DNA from: Methanomassiliicoccaceae archaeon
GTDB lineage: Archaea; Thermoplasmatota; Thermoplasmata; Methanomassiliicoccales; Methanomethylophilaceae
NCBI GenBank assembly: GCA_009776625.1
Contig: WRNL01000029.1
Coordinates: 1,819 to 13,967 of the forward strand
Reading direction: 5' to 3'
DNA length: 12,149 bases
Below the pieces are notes generated by a model that searched no databases, was not told the origin of the DNA, and worked only from the letters and a program-made list of their open reading frames with translations. Position 1 is the first letter of the stretch. Each line of letters begins with the position of its first letter. Both the position numbers and the translations under genes were made by a program. Shown one piece after another: positions 1 through 6,109 of this stretch.

Positions 1-169
1 CTGAACCGACATGCGGAACATCCCCAGGCATCAGACGGTCGGCGCCCCGGCCGCGAACAGTGTGTCCGTGTACGGAATAACGAAAGGCCCCGCAGAACAC
101 GGATGAAAGAAGACGGACCTTACAGCAGGAGCTATGGATCCTCAGAAAGACTTAACGCCAGTTTTGAAT
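1..169. other. Left edge, no gene recognised
   Basis: I see no convincing coding region, RNA gene or long repeat here. Frames on both strands are short and interrupted. On the minus strand this is the sequence just past the premature stop of the broken regulator fragment; none of its frames continues recognisably with the winged-helix domain expected there. Confidence 0.5.
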
Positions 170-601
170 TTACGTTGCAGTGACATTCGGGTTTGCCGCC
201 ATGATTGCAATGATGCGGCTCCGAGTTTCACCAATGGCATTTTTTGTGGTGATGTTTGTGGTGATGTTTGTGGTGATGTTTGTGGTGATGTTTGTGGTGA
301 TGAGAGCATCACTGTAAAACGTCACAGAGAACTCCCTGCCATGTTTGAATTCAAAAGTCGGCTCTCGTTTCCCGGCGGCCTTGCAGGCATCGGCGATCTT
401 CTCTATGCCGCGCCCCCACGACTCGATCATGCCCGTGCGGAAGAAAGCGTTAGCTATCAGGGGGTTGTGCGGTTCGGAGCGGTGTGCCGCCATAAGGTCC
501 CGCACGGACCAGCCCTCCGGAAGACGCCCATCTTTGTAAATGATGACCTTGTCCGGGAACACCTTGATCTGGATGGGGATCCCGGAGCTGTAGTTCCAGT
601 T
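170..601 (-). pseudogene. C-terminal remnant of an AlbA_2/RecG-like ATPase-type transcriptional regulator
   Basis: This is a fragment of the family of DNA-binding regulators often annotated as RecG-like helicase or 'putative transcriptional regulator' (AlbA_2 plus HATPase_c_4 domains). Visible landmarks, in order, are NYSSGIPIQIKVF, DGRLPEGW, NPLIANAFFRTG and ESWGRGIEKI, typical of the HATPase_c_4 part. Homology begins upstream of the first ATG (position 562), at about 595-601, and the frame is closed by TAA at 635-637, so the N-terminal AlbA_2 half is missing. A linker with repeated Ile-Thr-Thr-Asn follows. The protein then stops at NPNVTAT, where a winged-helix domain normally starts. It is therefore truncated at both ends and probably non-functional. 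The family is known for repetitive linkers before its terminal helix-turn-helix. A short expressed protein from ATG 562 (130 aa) cannot be excluded. Confidence 0.75.
247..300. repeat. 12-bp tandem repeat, four full copies plus a half copy
   Basis: The unit TGGTGATGTTTG occurs four times perfectly head to tail (247-294), followed by a six-base partial copy. On the minus strand each unit is four codons, Ile-Thr-Thr-Asn, inside the linker of the broken regulator. Because the unit is a multiple of three, gain or loss of copies keeps frame. The plus-strand reading (Cys-Gly-Asp-Val repeats) is a shadow. Confidence 0.95.
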
Positions 602-806
602 GAATGGGTCAGAGGGTCGCTCCTCCTTCCCTCCTTAGAACCGTACGCGAACCTTTCGGTTCATATGGATCGAGCATCACAAACCCTTCTTTTAACCCCA
701 TTGTCCCGGCTCCGCCCTCGGCAGGAACCTGACGATGCTCGCATCCGCCACGTGCACGGTCGGCGGCGCGGCAAAGGTTTTTGTCGGTGTCACGCTATTT
801 CGGCGT
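602..806. other. Intergenic region upstream of the M24 peptidase
   Basis: There is no gene that I can support. A short perfect hairpin, GAACC-TTTC-GGTTC, lies at 649-662. Pyrimidine-rich and T-rich stretches at about 686-697 and 776-781 could host the peptidase promoter, but neither is a clear TATA box. The 12-mer GGTGTCACGCTA at 785-796 resembles the core of the 34-bp element at 5910-5983. Confidence 0.4.
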
Positions 807-1895
807 ATGAACAACACCCGCGCCGAAAGGCTGATGTCCAACGCCGGAGGCCTCGACGCCATAGTCATAATGAACGGCGTAGACCCGTTCCTCGACTCCA
901 CATTCTGGTACCTGACAGAGCTGACGAGCGGGGCGTTCGAGGGCTCCGCGGCTATCGTCCGGAGGGACGGCGGCATGGATGTCTTAGTGAGCGAGCTGGA
1001 GGCGGAGGCCGCCGCCTCCTGCAAAGGAGACGTGCACGTCTATTACAGCCGCGAGGGAAGGGACAAGTGCATAGCGGACGCCTTGAAAGGGTCCCATAGG
1101 GTCGGGTTCAACACCCATAGCGTGCCGTACTCGGCGGTCGAGCACGTCAGGAGGGTCGCCAAGGGCGTCGAGGTCGTCGATGCCGCCCCAGCGGTCATGG
1201 CGACGGTCGAGGTCAAGGACGAGAAAGAGATAGGGCTGATAAGGGAGGCGTGCAGGATATCCTCCCGCGTCGCCGCCGAGATACCGGACATGCTCTCCGA
1301 GGGCGTCACCGAGAAGGAGGTGGCGTTCAGGATGGACTCGAGGATGAGGGAGCTCGGCGGGACCGGGAACGCCTTCGACACCATATCGGCGTTCGGCTCC
1401 AACAGCTCGAAACCGCACCACGCCCCCACCGGGTACAGGCTCAAGGAGGGCGACACGGCGCTCTTCGACTTCGGTTCCAGGTACGGCCGGTACTGCTCCG
1501 ACATGACGAGGACGGTGTTCCTCTCGAGGCCGCCTGGGATACTCGAGAGGGCCTACGAGACGGTCCTGGAGGCCCAGACGGCCGGGGTCGAGAGGTACAT
1601 GGACGGCGCCCCCGCCCGTGACGCGGACCTCGCCGCGAGGGACGTGATCGAGAAGTCGGAATTCAAGGGGAGGTTCATCCACTCCTTCGGCCACGGCATC
1701 GGCATGGACGTGCACCAGGGCGTATCGGTGTCGCCGAGGTCGGAGCACATCCTGAAAGAGGGGAACGTCGTCTCCGCCGAGCCTGGGATATACATACCCG
1801 GCGTGGGCGGCATAAGGATAGAGGACACCTGCCTGATAACGAAGGGCGGGTGCGAGAGGCTCACGGACTTCGACAGGAGGATCACTTTCGTCTGA
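807..1895 (+). CDS. pepQ: M24 family metallopeptidase, Xaa-Pro aminopeptidase/dipeptidase
   Basis: Cytosolic peptidase that removes residues next to proline using a two-metal centre. The 362-residue protein has a creatinase/prolidase-type N-terminal domain (about 8-125) and a pita-bread M24 domain (about 140-355). All five expected metal ligands are visible: D221 in ALFDFG, D232 in CSDMTRT, H296 in FGHGIGMDVH, E325 in SAEPGIYIPG and E339 in RIEDT. H205 of KPHH fits the conserved substrate-binding His. I chose ATG 807 because the family's N-terminal domain begins at MNNTRAERL; the frame extends to ATG 735 but the extra 24 residues look non-coding. It stands alone on the plus strand, converging on the Fic gene 40 bp away. 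Aminopeptidase P versus prolidase cannot be settled by eye, so the symbol is tentative. Confidence 0.9.
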   Translation: MNNTRAERLMSNAGGLDAIVIMNGVDPFLDSTFWYLTELTSGAFEGSAAIVRRDGGMDVLVSELEAEAAASCKGDVHVYYSREGRDKCIADALKGSHRVGFNTHSVPYSAVEHVRRVAKGVEVVDAAPAVMATVEVKDEKEIGLIREACRISSRVAAEIPDMLSEGVTEKEVAFRMDSRMRELGGTGNAFDTISAFGSNSSKPHHAPTGYRLKEGDTALFDFGSRYGRYCSDMTRTVFLSRPPGILERAYETVLEAQTAGVERYMDGAPARDADLAARDVIEKSEFKGRFIHSFGHGIGMDVHQGVSVSPRSEHILKEGNVVSAEPGIYIPGVGGIRIEDTCLITKGGCERLTDFDRRITFV

Positions 1896-1935
1896 CCCGG
1901 GCGCAAAGGCATGCCCCCCCACACACATGCACGCT

Positions 1936-3042
1936 TCAAGGCATCTGGGGCGTCAGCCGGTAGTCGGTGCTCCGACCGCCCGCCCCGCCCTTCGTCAGGA
2001 TGCCCTTCCCGATCAGGTCGTTGATGTCGCGCAAGGCGGTGTCCGGGGAGCATTTCGTTATCTTCGCCCACTTGGTGGAGGTGAGCTTCCCGTAGAAACC
2101 GTCGAACAGCATGTTGATCATCAGGCGCTGGCGCTCGTTCACGGGGGTGTCCCTGTTCCTCTCCCAGAATGCCGCTTTCGAGAGGACGTTCTGTATGCCG
2201 GCCTCTGTTTCCTGTATGGCGCTCTTCAGGGTGTCCAGGAACCATATGAGCCACCCTGTTATGTCGCCGTCGCCGTGCTGTGCGGATTGTAGGGAGTCGT
2301 AGTATCCGCGGCGCTGGGCGAGGATGTGTTTCGACATGCTGTAGAAACGCTCAGAGGATCCCTCGCTGCGTGCGAGCAACATGTCCGAGATCGCCCGCGC
2401 TATCCGCCCGTTGCCGTCTTCGAACGGGTGTATGATGACGAACCAAAAATGCGCGATCGCCGCTTTCAGCACGCCGTCGATGACGACCCCGCCGTCATTG
2501 ACCCATGAGAGGAACACATCCATCTCCGCTTTTACATCCTTTGCGGGGACGGCCTCGTAGTGGGCCCTTTCCTTCCCTATCGCGCCCGACACCACCCGCA
2601 TCTCCTCGGTGCGGTACTGCGCCACAGCGATCCTGTTCACCCCACTGCGTCCGGATGGGAAAAGCGCCGAATGCCAGCCGAAGAGGCGCTCTTCCGTCAA
2701 AGGCGTCATGTGATTCTGTGTGGCGTCTATCATCATCTCGACGATACTGTCCACATCCCGGGTCGTCTCGGTGAGCCCCGCTGTGTTGATTCCAAGGCGT
2801 CGCGCTATGGAGAAGCGGACCTGCCCGTAGTCCAGCCTCTCGCCCTCGATCTCCGACGACTTCAAAACATCGAGCGTCAGGTTGTCAAGGTTCTTTTCTT
2901 CTTTTGAGGAGAAACCCATTGAACTGATCAACCCTATGATCTTACCCTGCAAAAGACGAACTTCGCCCAATGAGGCGCCCACAGACGCACTCTGCCAGGT
3001 GAAATCCGTCCAATTCTCGTGTTGATAGATGTATTTAGGCAT
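1936..3042 (-). CDS. Fic domain protein (AMP-transferase) with N-terminal inhibitory helix and C-terminal winged helix
   Basis: Fic enzymes transfer AMP, or sometimes another nucleotide part, to hydroxyl side chains of target proteins. In this 368-residue protein the N-terminus (about 4-85) resembles the DUF4172 domain with YIYQHENWTDFTW. The inhibitory motif S/TxxxEG is present as SSEIEG (62-67). The active site HPFEDGNGR is at 205-213, with catalytic H205, and the flap before it reads around YRTEEMRVVSG (143-153). The end (about 300-368) looks like a winged helix-turn-helix, suggesting DNA binding and autoregulation. With an intact inhibitory helix before the Fic core it is a class II Fic protein, expected to be auto-inhibited. 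No Shine-Dalgarno precedes ATG 3042, while a TATA-like box lies about 30 nt upstream, so the mRNA is probably leaderless. Its lower GC than its neighbours and isolated position suggest an accessory gene. The target is unknown. Confidence 0.93.
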   Translation of the reverse strand: MPKYIYQHENWTDFTWQSASVGASLGEVRLLQGKIIGLISSMGFSSKEEKNLDNLTLDVLKSSEIEGERLDYGQVRFSIARRLGINTAGLTETTRDVDSIVEMMIDATQNHMTPLTEERLFGWHSALFPSGRSGVNRIAVAQYRTEEMRVVSGAIGKERAHYEAVPAKDVKAEMDVFLSWVNDGGVVIDGVLKAAIAHFWFVIIHPFEDGNGRIARAISDMLLARSEGSSERFYSMSKHILAQRRGYYDSLQSAQHGDGDITGWLIWFLDTLKSAIQETEAGIQNVLSKAAFWERNRDTPVNERQRLMINMLFDGFYGKLTSTKWAKITKCSPDTALRDINDLIGKGILTKGGAGGRSTDYRLTPQMP

Positions 3043-3054
3043 GCCGAGGGAGTT

Positions 3055-3118
3055 ATGCGGTGAGTAGATAAATTATTTTCTGCATTTTTGCGGAGAATAA
3101 CCCGCCTATTCACCGCAT
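3055..3118. repeat. Inverted repeat at the Fic promoter, possible operator
   Basis: ATGCGGTGAGTAG (3055-3067) and CTATTCACCGCAT (3106-3118) are reverse complements in 12 of 13 positions, separated by 38 AT-rich bases holding the Fic TATA-like box. It could be a two-site operator for a dimeric winged-helix protein, perhaps the Fic protein itself, or part of the 3' end of the upstream small-protein gene, whose stop codon is only 3 bp away. Confidence 0.7.
3066..3080 (-). promoter_or_regulatory. TATA-like promoter of the Fic gene
   Basis: On the minus strand an AT-rich box reading AAAATAATTTATCT is centred about 30 nt before the ATG at 3042. Start is expected about 25 nt past the box, within a few bases of the ATG, which fits the absence of a ribosome-binding site. 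The left arm of an inverted repeat lies between the box and the start. Confidence 0.5.
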
Positions 3119-3120
3119 GC

Positions 3121-3519
3121 TCAAAACGCCCTCTCGATGGTTATCGGCTGGCGGTCGCCGGCGTGCTCCATGGACGAGCAGTCCTCGATGACCCTGCCGA
3201 TCCTCGCCACAGGGTAGCGCGAGACGGGGAGGCCGTCCTCCCCGCTCAGGGGCGTGGGCCCGAAGAATATGCAGAGCGCTCCGACCTTCGGCCAGTATGC
3301 GATGTCCCCTATGCCCAGCTTCGTAGCCAGCTCGCCCGCGTCGGCGTCCTCCACCGGCATCTCGAAGTAGATCTGGCCCCCCAGCATGTTGATCCTATGG
3401 GTTAGGGGCAGGGAGAGCCATATGGCGTTGGATACGTCCGAGCCGTCGAGCTCGGCGAGGTACTCGCCGTTCCTCGTCCTGATCCTGATCCTGCTCATCG
3501 CCGGCGGCCCCAGGCTCAC
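3121..3519 (-). CDS. Cyclophilin-like small protein (TM1367/DUF369-like)
   Basis: This 132-residue protein resembles the small cyclophilin-fold family typified by Thermotoga TM1367. Family-like stretches are NAIWLSLPLTHRINMLGG, IYFEMPV, and especially GIGDIAYWPKVGALCIFFGP followed by TPLSGEDGLPVSRYPVARIG. No catalytic function is established for the family to my knowledge, and peptidyl-prolyl isomerase activity should not be assumed. Its GTG start (3517-3519) overlaps the TGA stop of ilvC as GTGA, with a purine-rich AGAGGAA just before it, so it is probably translated by coupling to ilvC. An internal ATG at 3498 (MSRIRIRTRNG) is an alternative start and would give 125 residues, close to the family's usual size. 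The operon position suggests co-expression with branched-chain amino-acid synthesis. Confidence 0.82.
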   Translation of the reverse strand: MSLGPPAMSRIRIRTRNGEYLAELDGSDVSNAIWLSLPLTHRINMLGGQIYFEMPVEDADAGELATKLGIGDIAYWPKVGALCIFFGPTPLSGEDGLPVSRYPVARIGRVIEDCSSMEHAGDRQPITIERAF

Positions 3520-4499
3520 TTCCTCTCGAACAGCTGCCTTATCTCCCTGCCGACGACCTCGAGCTGCAGCCTCTTCTCGTCATCCTCCATCTTCTTGAGG
3601 TTCACGAGGCCCGCCTTCCACTCGGCGCGCCACTCGTCCTTGAACTTTCCGGACTCGATCTCGCCGAGTATGGACTTCATCCCCTTCTCCGACTCGGGGG
3701 TCACGACCCTGTCCCTCCTGGTGAGCCCGCCGTACTCGGCGGTGTTGGACACCACGTGCCACATGAGCTCGAACCCGCCCTTGTTGATGAGGTCCGTGAT
3801 GAGCTTCACCTCGTGCAACACTTCAAAGTAGGCCATCTCTGGGGGGTACCCGCCCTCCACGAGCGTCTTGAACCCGGCCTTGATGAGCGCCGTCACGCCG
3901 CCGCAGAGAACGGCCTGCTCCCCGAACAGATCCGTCTTGGTCTCGTTGTCGAATGTCGTCTCGAACACCCCCGCCCGGGTCGCCCCGAGGCCCTTGGCGA
4001 GCGCCAGGGCGATCCTCTTCGCGTTCCCCGTGGCGTCCTGGTGCACGCAAACGAGCGCCGGCACGCCGAACCCCTGGAGGAACACCTCCCGCTCTATGTC
4101 GCCGGGGGACTTGGGCGCCATCATTATGACGTCGATGTCCTTCGGCGGCTCGATCAGTTTGTAGGTTATGGCGAACCCGTGGGCGAAGTCGAGCGCGGCG
4201 CCCTTCTTCAGGTTGGGCTCCACGTACTGCTTGTATATGTCGGGCTGCACCTCGTCCGGGAGCAGCATGACGACCACGTCAGCCCCCTTGACGGCGTCGG
4301 CGAACTCCGCCACCTTCAGGCCGTCCTCCTTCGCCCTGTTCCAGGACTTGCCGCCCTGCCTCACTCCGACTGTCACGTCCATCCCTGAGTCGTGGAAGCA
4401 GAGGGCCTGCGCCCTGCCCTGCGCCCCGTATCCCAGCACCGAGACCTTTTTTCCCTTTAGGACCTCAAAGTCCACATCCGAGTCGTGGTAAATGTGCAT
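3516..4499 (-). CDS. ilvC: Ketol-acid reductoisomerase, class I
   Basis: Cytosolic enzyme of valine, leucine and isoleucine synthesis; it isomerises and reduces 2-acetolactate or 2-aceto-2-hydroxybutyrate with Mg2+ and NAD(P)H. Numbered from ATG 4499 (327 residues): Rossmann loop GYGAQGRAQ at 23-31; cofactor loop with R47 and S52, the pattern usual for NADPH; catalytic H107; APKSPG with K130; and metal ligands D190 and E194 (KTDLFGEQ), E226 and E230. SNTAEYG with S251 is near the C-terminal domain. The length is normal for the short class I form. I chose ATG 4499, not GTG 4508, because MHIYHDSD matches the family N-terminus and GGTGGAG stands just before it. It has its own promoter and is followed by an overlapping cyclophilin-like gene. 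It is separated from ilvB by an unrelated ATPase gene. Confidence 0.97.
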   Translation of the reverse strand: MHIYHDSDVDFEVLKGKKVSVLGYGAQGRAQALCFHDSGMDVTVGVRQGGKSWNRAKEDGLKVAEFADAVKGADVVVMLLPDEVQPDIYKQYVEPNLKKGAALDFAHGFAITYKLIEPPKDIDVIMMAPKSPGDIEREVFLQGFGVPALVCVHQDATGNAKRIALALAKGLGATRAGVFETTFDNETKTDLFGEQAVLCGGVTALIKAGFKTLVEGGYPPEMAYFEVLHEVKLITDLINKGGFELMWHVVSNTAEYGGLTRRDRVVTPESEKGMKSILGEIESGKFKDEWRAEWKAGLVNLKKMEDDEKRLQLEVVGREIRQLFERK

Positions 4500-4540
4500 T
4501 TTCTCCACCTTTGGCTTAGAGGCTCAACTCTTCGGTTGCA

Positions 4541-4553
4541 CTAATACTTATCG
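4541..4553 (-). promoter_or_regulatory. TATA-like promoter of ilvC
   Basis: On the minus strand GATAAGTATTAG is centred about 48 nt before ATG 4499. An archaeal start about 25 nt further would give a leader of roughly 20 nt containing GGTGGAG, the ribosome-binding site that decides the ilvC start. Confidence 0.5.
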
Positions 4554-4586
4554 CAGGCTGGGTTCTGGCCTTCGGCAGAGCCAGCG

Positions 4587-4609
4587 CCAGGCCCCCCGGG
4601 GGATCCTGG
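4587..4609 (-). terminator. GC-rich palindrome after the DUF4143 ATPase gene
   Basis: CCAGG and CCTGG flank a perfect CCCCCGGGGG palindrome (4593-4602), about 10-30 nt past the ATPase stop codon on the minus strand. It may be a termination or mRNA-end structure, but there is no T-run after it and the central palindrome leaves no loop, so the call is weak. Confidence 0.25.
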
Positions 4610-4619
4610 GCGTCGCCCC

Positions 4620-5861
4620 TCAGACGCCGTAGGGCGGGCCGTGGTCGCCCATAAGCAGGAAGTCCTTCAGATGGATGCCCACGACCCCTTCATCGTTGCG
4701 CTCAGCGTACCTGTCCATCGACACGACGTACTTGGGGAAACTGTCATCTATCTCCTTCAGCGGGCCGAACTCCCGCTTGTACACATCATTAGTGGAGAGT
4801 TCCAGGCAGACCTGCACATATACCCTCCTGCCGTCTGCCTTCTCCGCTACGAAGTCGACCTCCTTCGTGCCGAGCTTCCCCACGTACACGTTGTACCCCC
4901 GCCTCACCAGCTCCATGTAGACTATGTTCTCCAGGATGCCTTGTACATTATCGGCTCTGAAGCCGCGCACAGCATATTGCAGGCTGTGGTCGGCGAGATA
5001 ATACTTGTCGTTGGTCTCGAGCAGGCGTTTGCCCTTGACGTCATAGCGTTGCGCACGCCTGATGAGGAACCCCTCTTCCAAATACCTCAGATAATTGACG
5101 ATGGTCTCCGGGTCCGTCCCCTTCCGGCCTTGGCTTTTCAGGTAGTTGGCGATGCCAGACGGGGACACCAGGTTGCCCACGTTGTCGTAGATGAACGCTA
5201 CGATTCTGTCCATGAGCTGAGGGTTCTTCACAGAGTTCCTTCTCACGACGTCGCGGAACAGCGCGGTGTTGTGGATCTCTGTCACAATGCGCATCGCCTC
5301 ATGCATAGAATAATCGAACATCGAGACCGATGGGAAACCCCCAAGCCGGATGTACATGTCAAGATCTGAGCCGTCCCCGATCCCCCGCGCCTCCCTGAAA
5401 CTGACGAACTCCTCGAATGATAACGGATGCATGCTGAAACTGATAGTCCTGCCGCCCAGCAACGAGGAGTAGTCGCTATCGAGCAACCTCGAGTTCGAGC
5501 CTGTGACATAGATATCCGTGTTCCTCAGCCTGATCGAGTTGACGGCCTTTTCCCAGCCTTCGACCTCTTGAACTTCGTCCAAGAAAACGTAATGTTTTTT
5601 TTCGTCTTTCAAACGCCCCTCAACGTACTTCGCCAGTTCGACATAACCCTTGATGTCGAAGAATTCCGACATCTCGAAGTTCATCTCGATGATATGACTA
5701 TGGTCTGCCCTTTCTGATATCTCTTTCTGGATGAGTTCCAGGAGCCTGCTCTTCCCGCTGCGCCTGATGCCTGTGATTACTTTTATGAAGGGTTTATCGA
5801 TGAACCCTCTTATCTCATTCACATATGCCGGTCTGTCTATGAGAGGCTCGTCTTTGTCCAT
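4620..5861 (-). CDS. AAA-type ATPase with DUF4143 domain
   Basis: Member of the large archaeal/bacterial family of AAA_14 plus DUF4143 ATPases, usually found as scattered, multi-copy accessory genes with no settled function. The 413-residue protein has Walker A GIRRSGKS at 31-38, Walker B YVFLDEVQEV at 91-100, a sensor-like YVTGSNSRLL at 118-127 and PLSFEEFVSF at 146-155. A winged-helix-like middle (about 215-270) precedes the C-terminal DUF4143 part. That part contains VYMELVRRGY, EVDFVAEK and VYVQV, a layout like a PD-(D/E)xK fold with Gln where Lys would be expected. Its base composition is clearly more AT-rich than ilvC and ilvB, suggesting acquisition. It splits the ilvC and ilvB genes but has its own promoter region, which carries a duplicated 34-bp element. 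ATG 5861 is preceded by GATGAG. Confidence 0.92.
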   Translation of the reverse strand: MDKDEPLIDRPAYVNEIRGFIDKPFIKVITGIRRSGKSRLLELIQKEISERADHSHIIEMNFEMSEFFDIKGYVELAKYVEGRLKDEKKHYVFLDEVQEVEGWEKAVNSIRLRNTDIYVTGSNSRLLDSDYSSLLGGRTISFSMHPLSFEEFVSFREARGIGDGSDLDMYIRLGGFPSVSMFDYSMHEAMRIVTEIHNTALFRDVVRRNSVKNPQLMDRIVAFIYDNVGNLVSPSGIANYLKSQGRKGTDPETIVNYLRYLEEGFLIRRAQRYDVKGKRLLETNDKYYLADHSLQYAVRGFRADNVQGILENIVYMELVRRGYNVYVGKLGTKEVDFVAEKADGRRVYVQVCLELSTNDVYKREFGPLKEIDDSFPKYVVSMDRYAERNDEGVVGIHLKDFLLMGDHGPPYGV

Positions 5862-5892
5862 ATGCTCATCTATTGAACAGTACGACGAGCAT

Positions 5893-5904
5893 GTATTTAA
5901 TATC
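5893..5904 (-). promoter_or_regulatory. TATA-like promoter of the DUF4143 ATPase gene
   Basis: GATATTAAATAC on the minus strand is centred about 36 nt before ATG 5861. Start is expected near 5871, giving a short leader with GATGAG. The duplicated element lies immediately upstream, where a transcription regulator could act. Confidence 0.5.
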
Positions 5905-5909
5905 AGCGA

Positions 5910-5983
5910 AAAATATAGGTGTCACCCTAAACTTTTTGTGAAATATCAGAAAATATAGGTGTCACCCTAAACTTTTTGTGAAA
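5910..5983 (-). repeat. Duplicated 34-bp element upstream of the DUF4143 ATPase gene
   Basis: Two identical 34-bp copies, 5910-5943 and 5950-5983, have a 40-bp period. Each contains GGTGTCACC, a palindrome around one central base, and on the minus strand a TATA-like CTATATTTT directly after GGGTGACAC. TATCAG precedes each copy on the plus strand at slightly different spacing (5901 and 5944), so the duplicated unit may have been about 43 bp. The spacing and location point to tandem operator or promoter boxes. Confidence 0.9.
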
Positions 5984-5998
5984 AAATCCGGAAACATT

Positions 5999-6027
5999 CA
6001 ATTCTGCAACCGATGATTGCAGAATTG
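5999..6027. repeat. Perfect 11-bp inverted repeat
   Basis: CAATTCTGCAA (5999-6009) and TTGCAGAATTG (6017-6027) are exact reverse complements around a 7-base loop. It lies between the ilvB end and the duplicated element. No T-run follows on either strand. It may be an operator for the ATPase gene or an RNA hairpin. Confidence 0.85.
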
Positions 6028-6067
6028 TGCTGTGGCACAGAACACGGCCGCCCCAAGTAAAATGTCA

Positions 6068-6098
6068 GGCTTCCAGGCCCTATACGAGCCCGGAAGCC
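6068..6098 (-). terminator. Hairpin after ilvB
   Basis: On the minus strand GGCTTCC and GGAAGCC form a perfect 7-bp stem that begins 11 nt past the ilvB stop codon, with a 17-nt loop able to pair further at its base. A short T-run (CATTTTAC) follows. This fits the end of the ilvB transcript, implying that ilvB and the ATPase gene are separate units. Confidence 0.5.
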
Positions 6099-6109
6099 GT
6101 TGTGGCGTC

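Noticed and set aside
134..1099. A 321-codon plus-strand frame containing Cys-Gly-Asp-Val repeats
   Set aside because: It is the shadow of the 12-bp repeat and then runs out of frame through the start of the M24 peptidase; the minus-strand reading has clear family motifs.
984..1928. A 314-codon minus-strand frame opposite the M24 peptidase
   Set aside because: Low-complexity antisense of a gene with all five metal ligands in place.
3043..3120. Insertion-sequence end formed by the inverted repeat near the Fic gene
   Set aside because: The arms are only 38 bp apart with no transposase and no target duplication seen; a promoter operator explains them more simply.
5910..5983. Possible CRISPR array
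   Set aside because: Only two copies separated by 6 bp, no spacer-sized interval, no further repeats and no cas genes.
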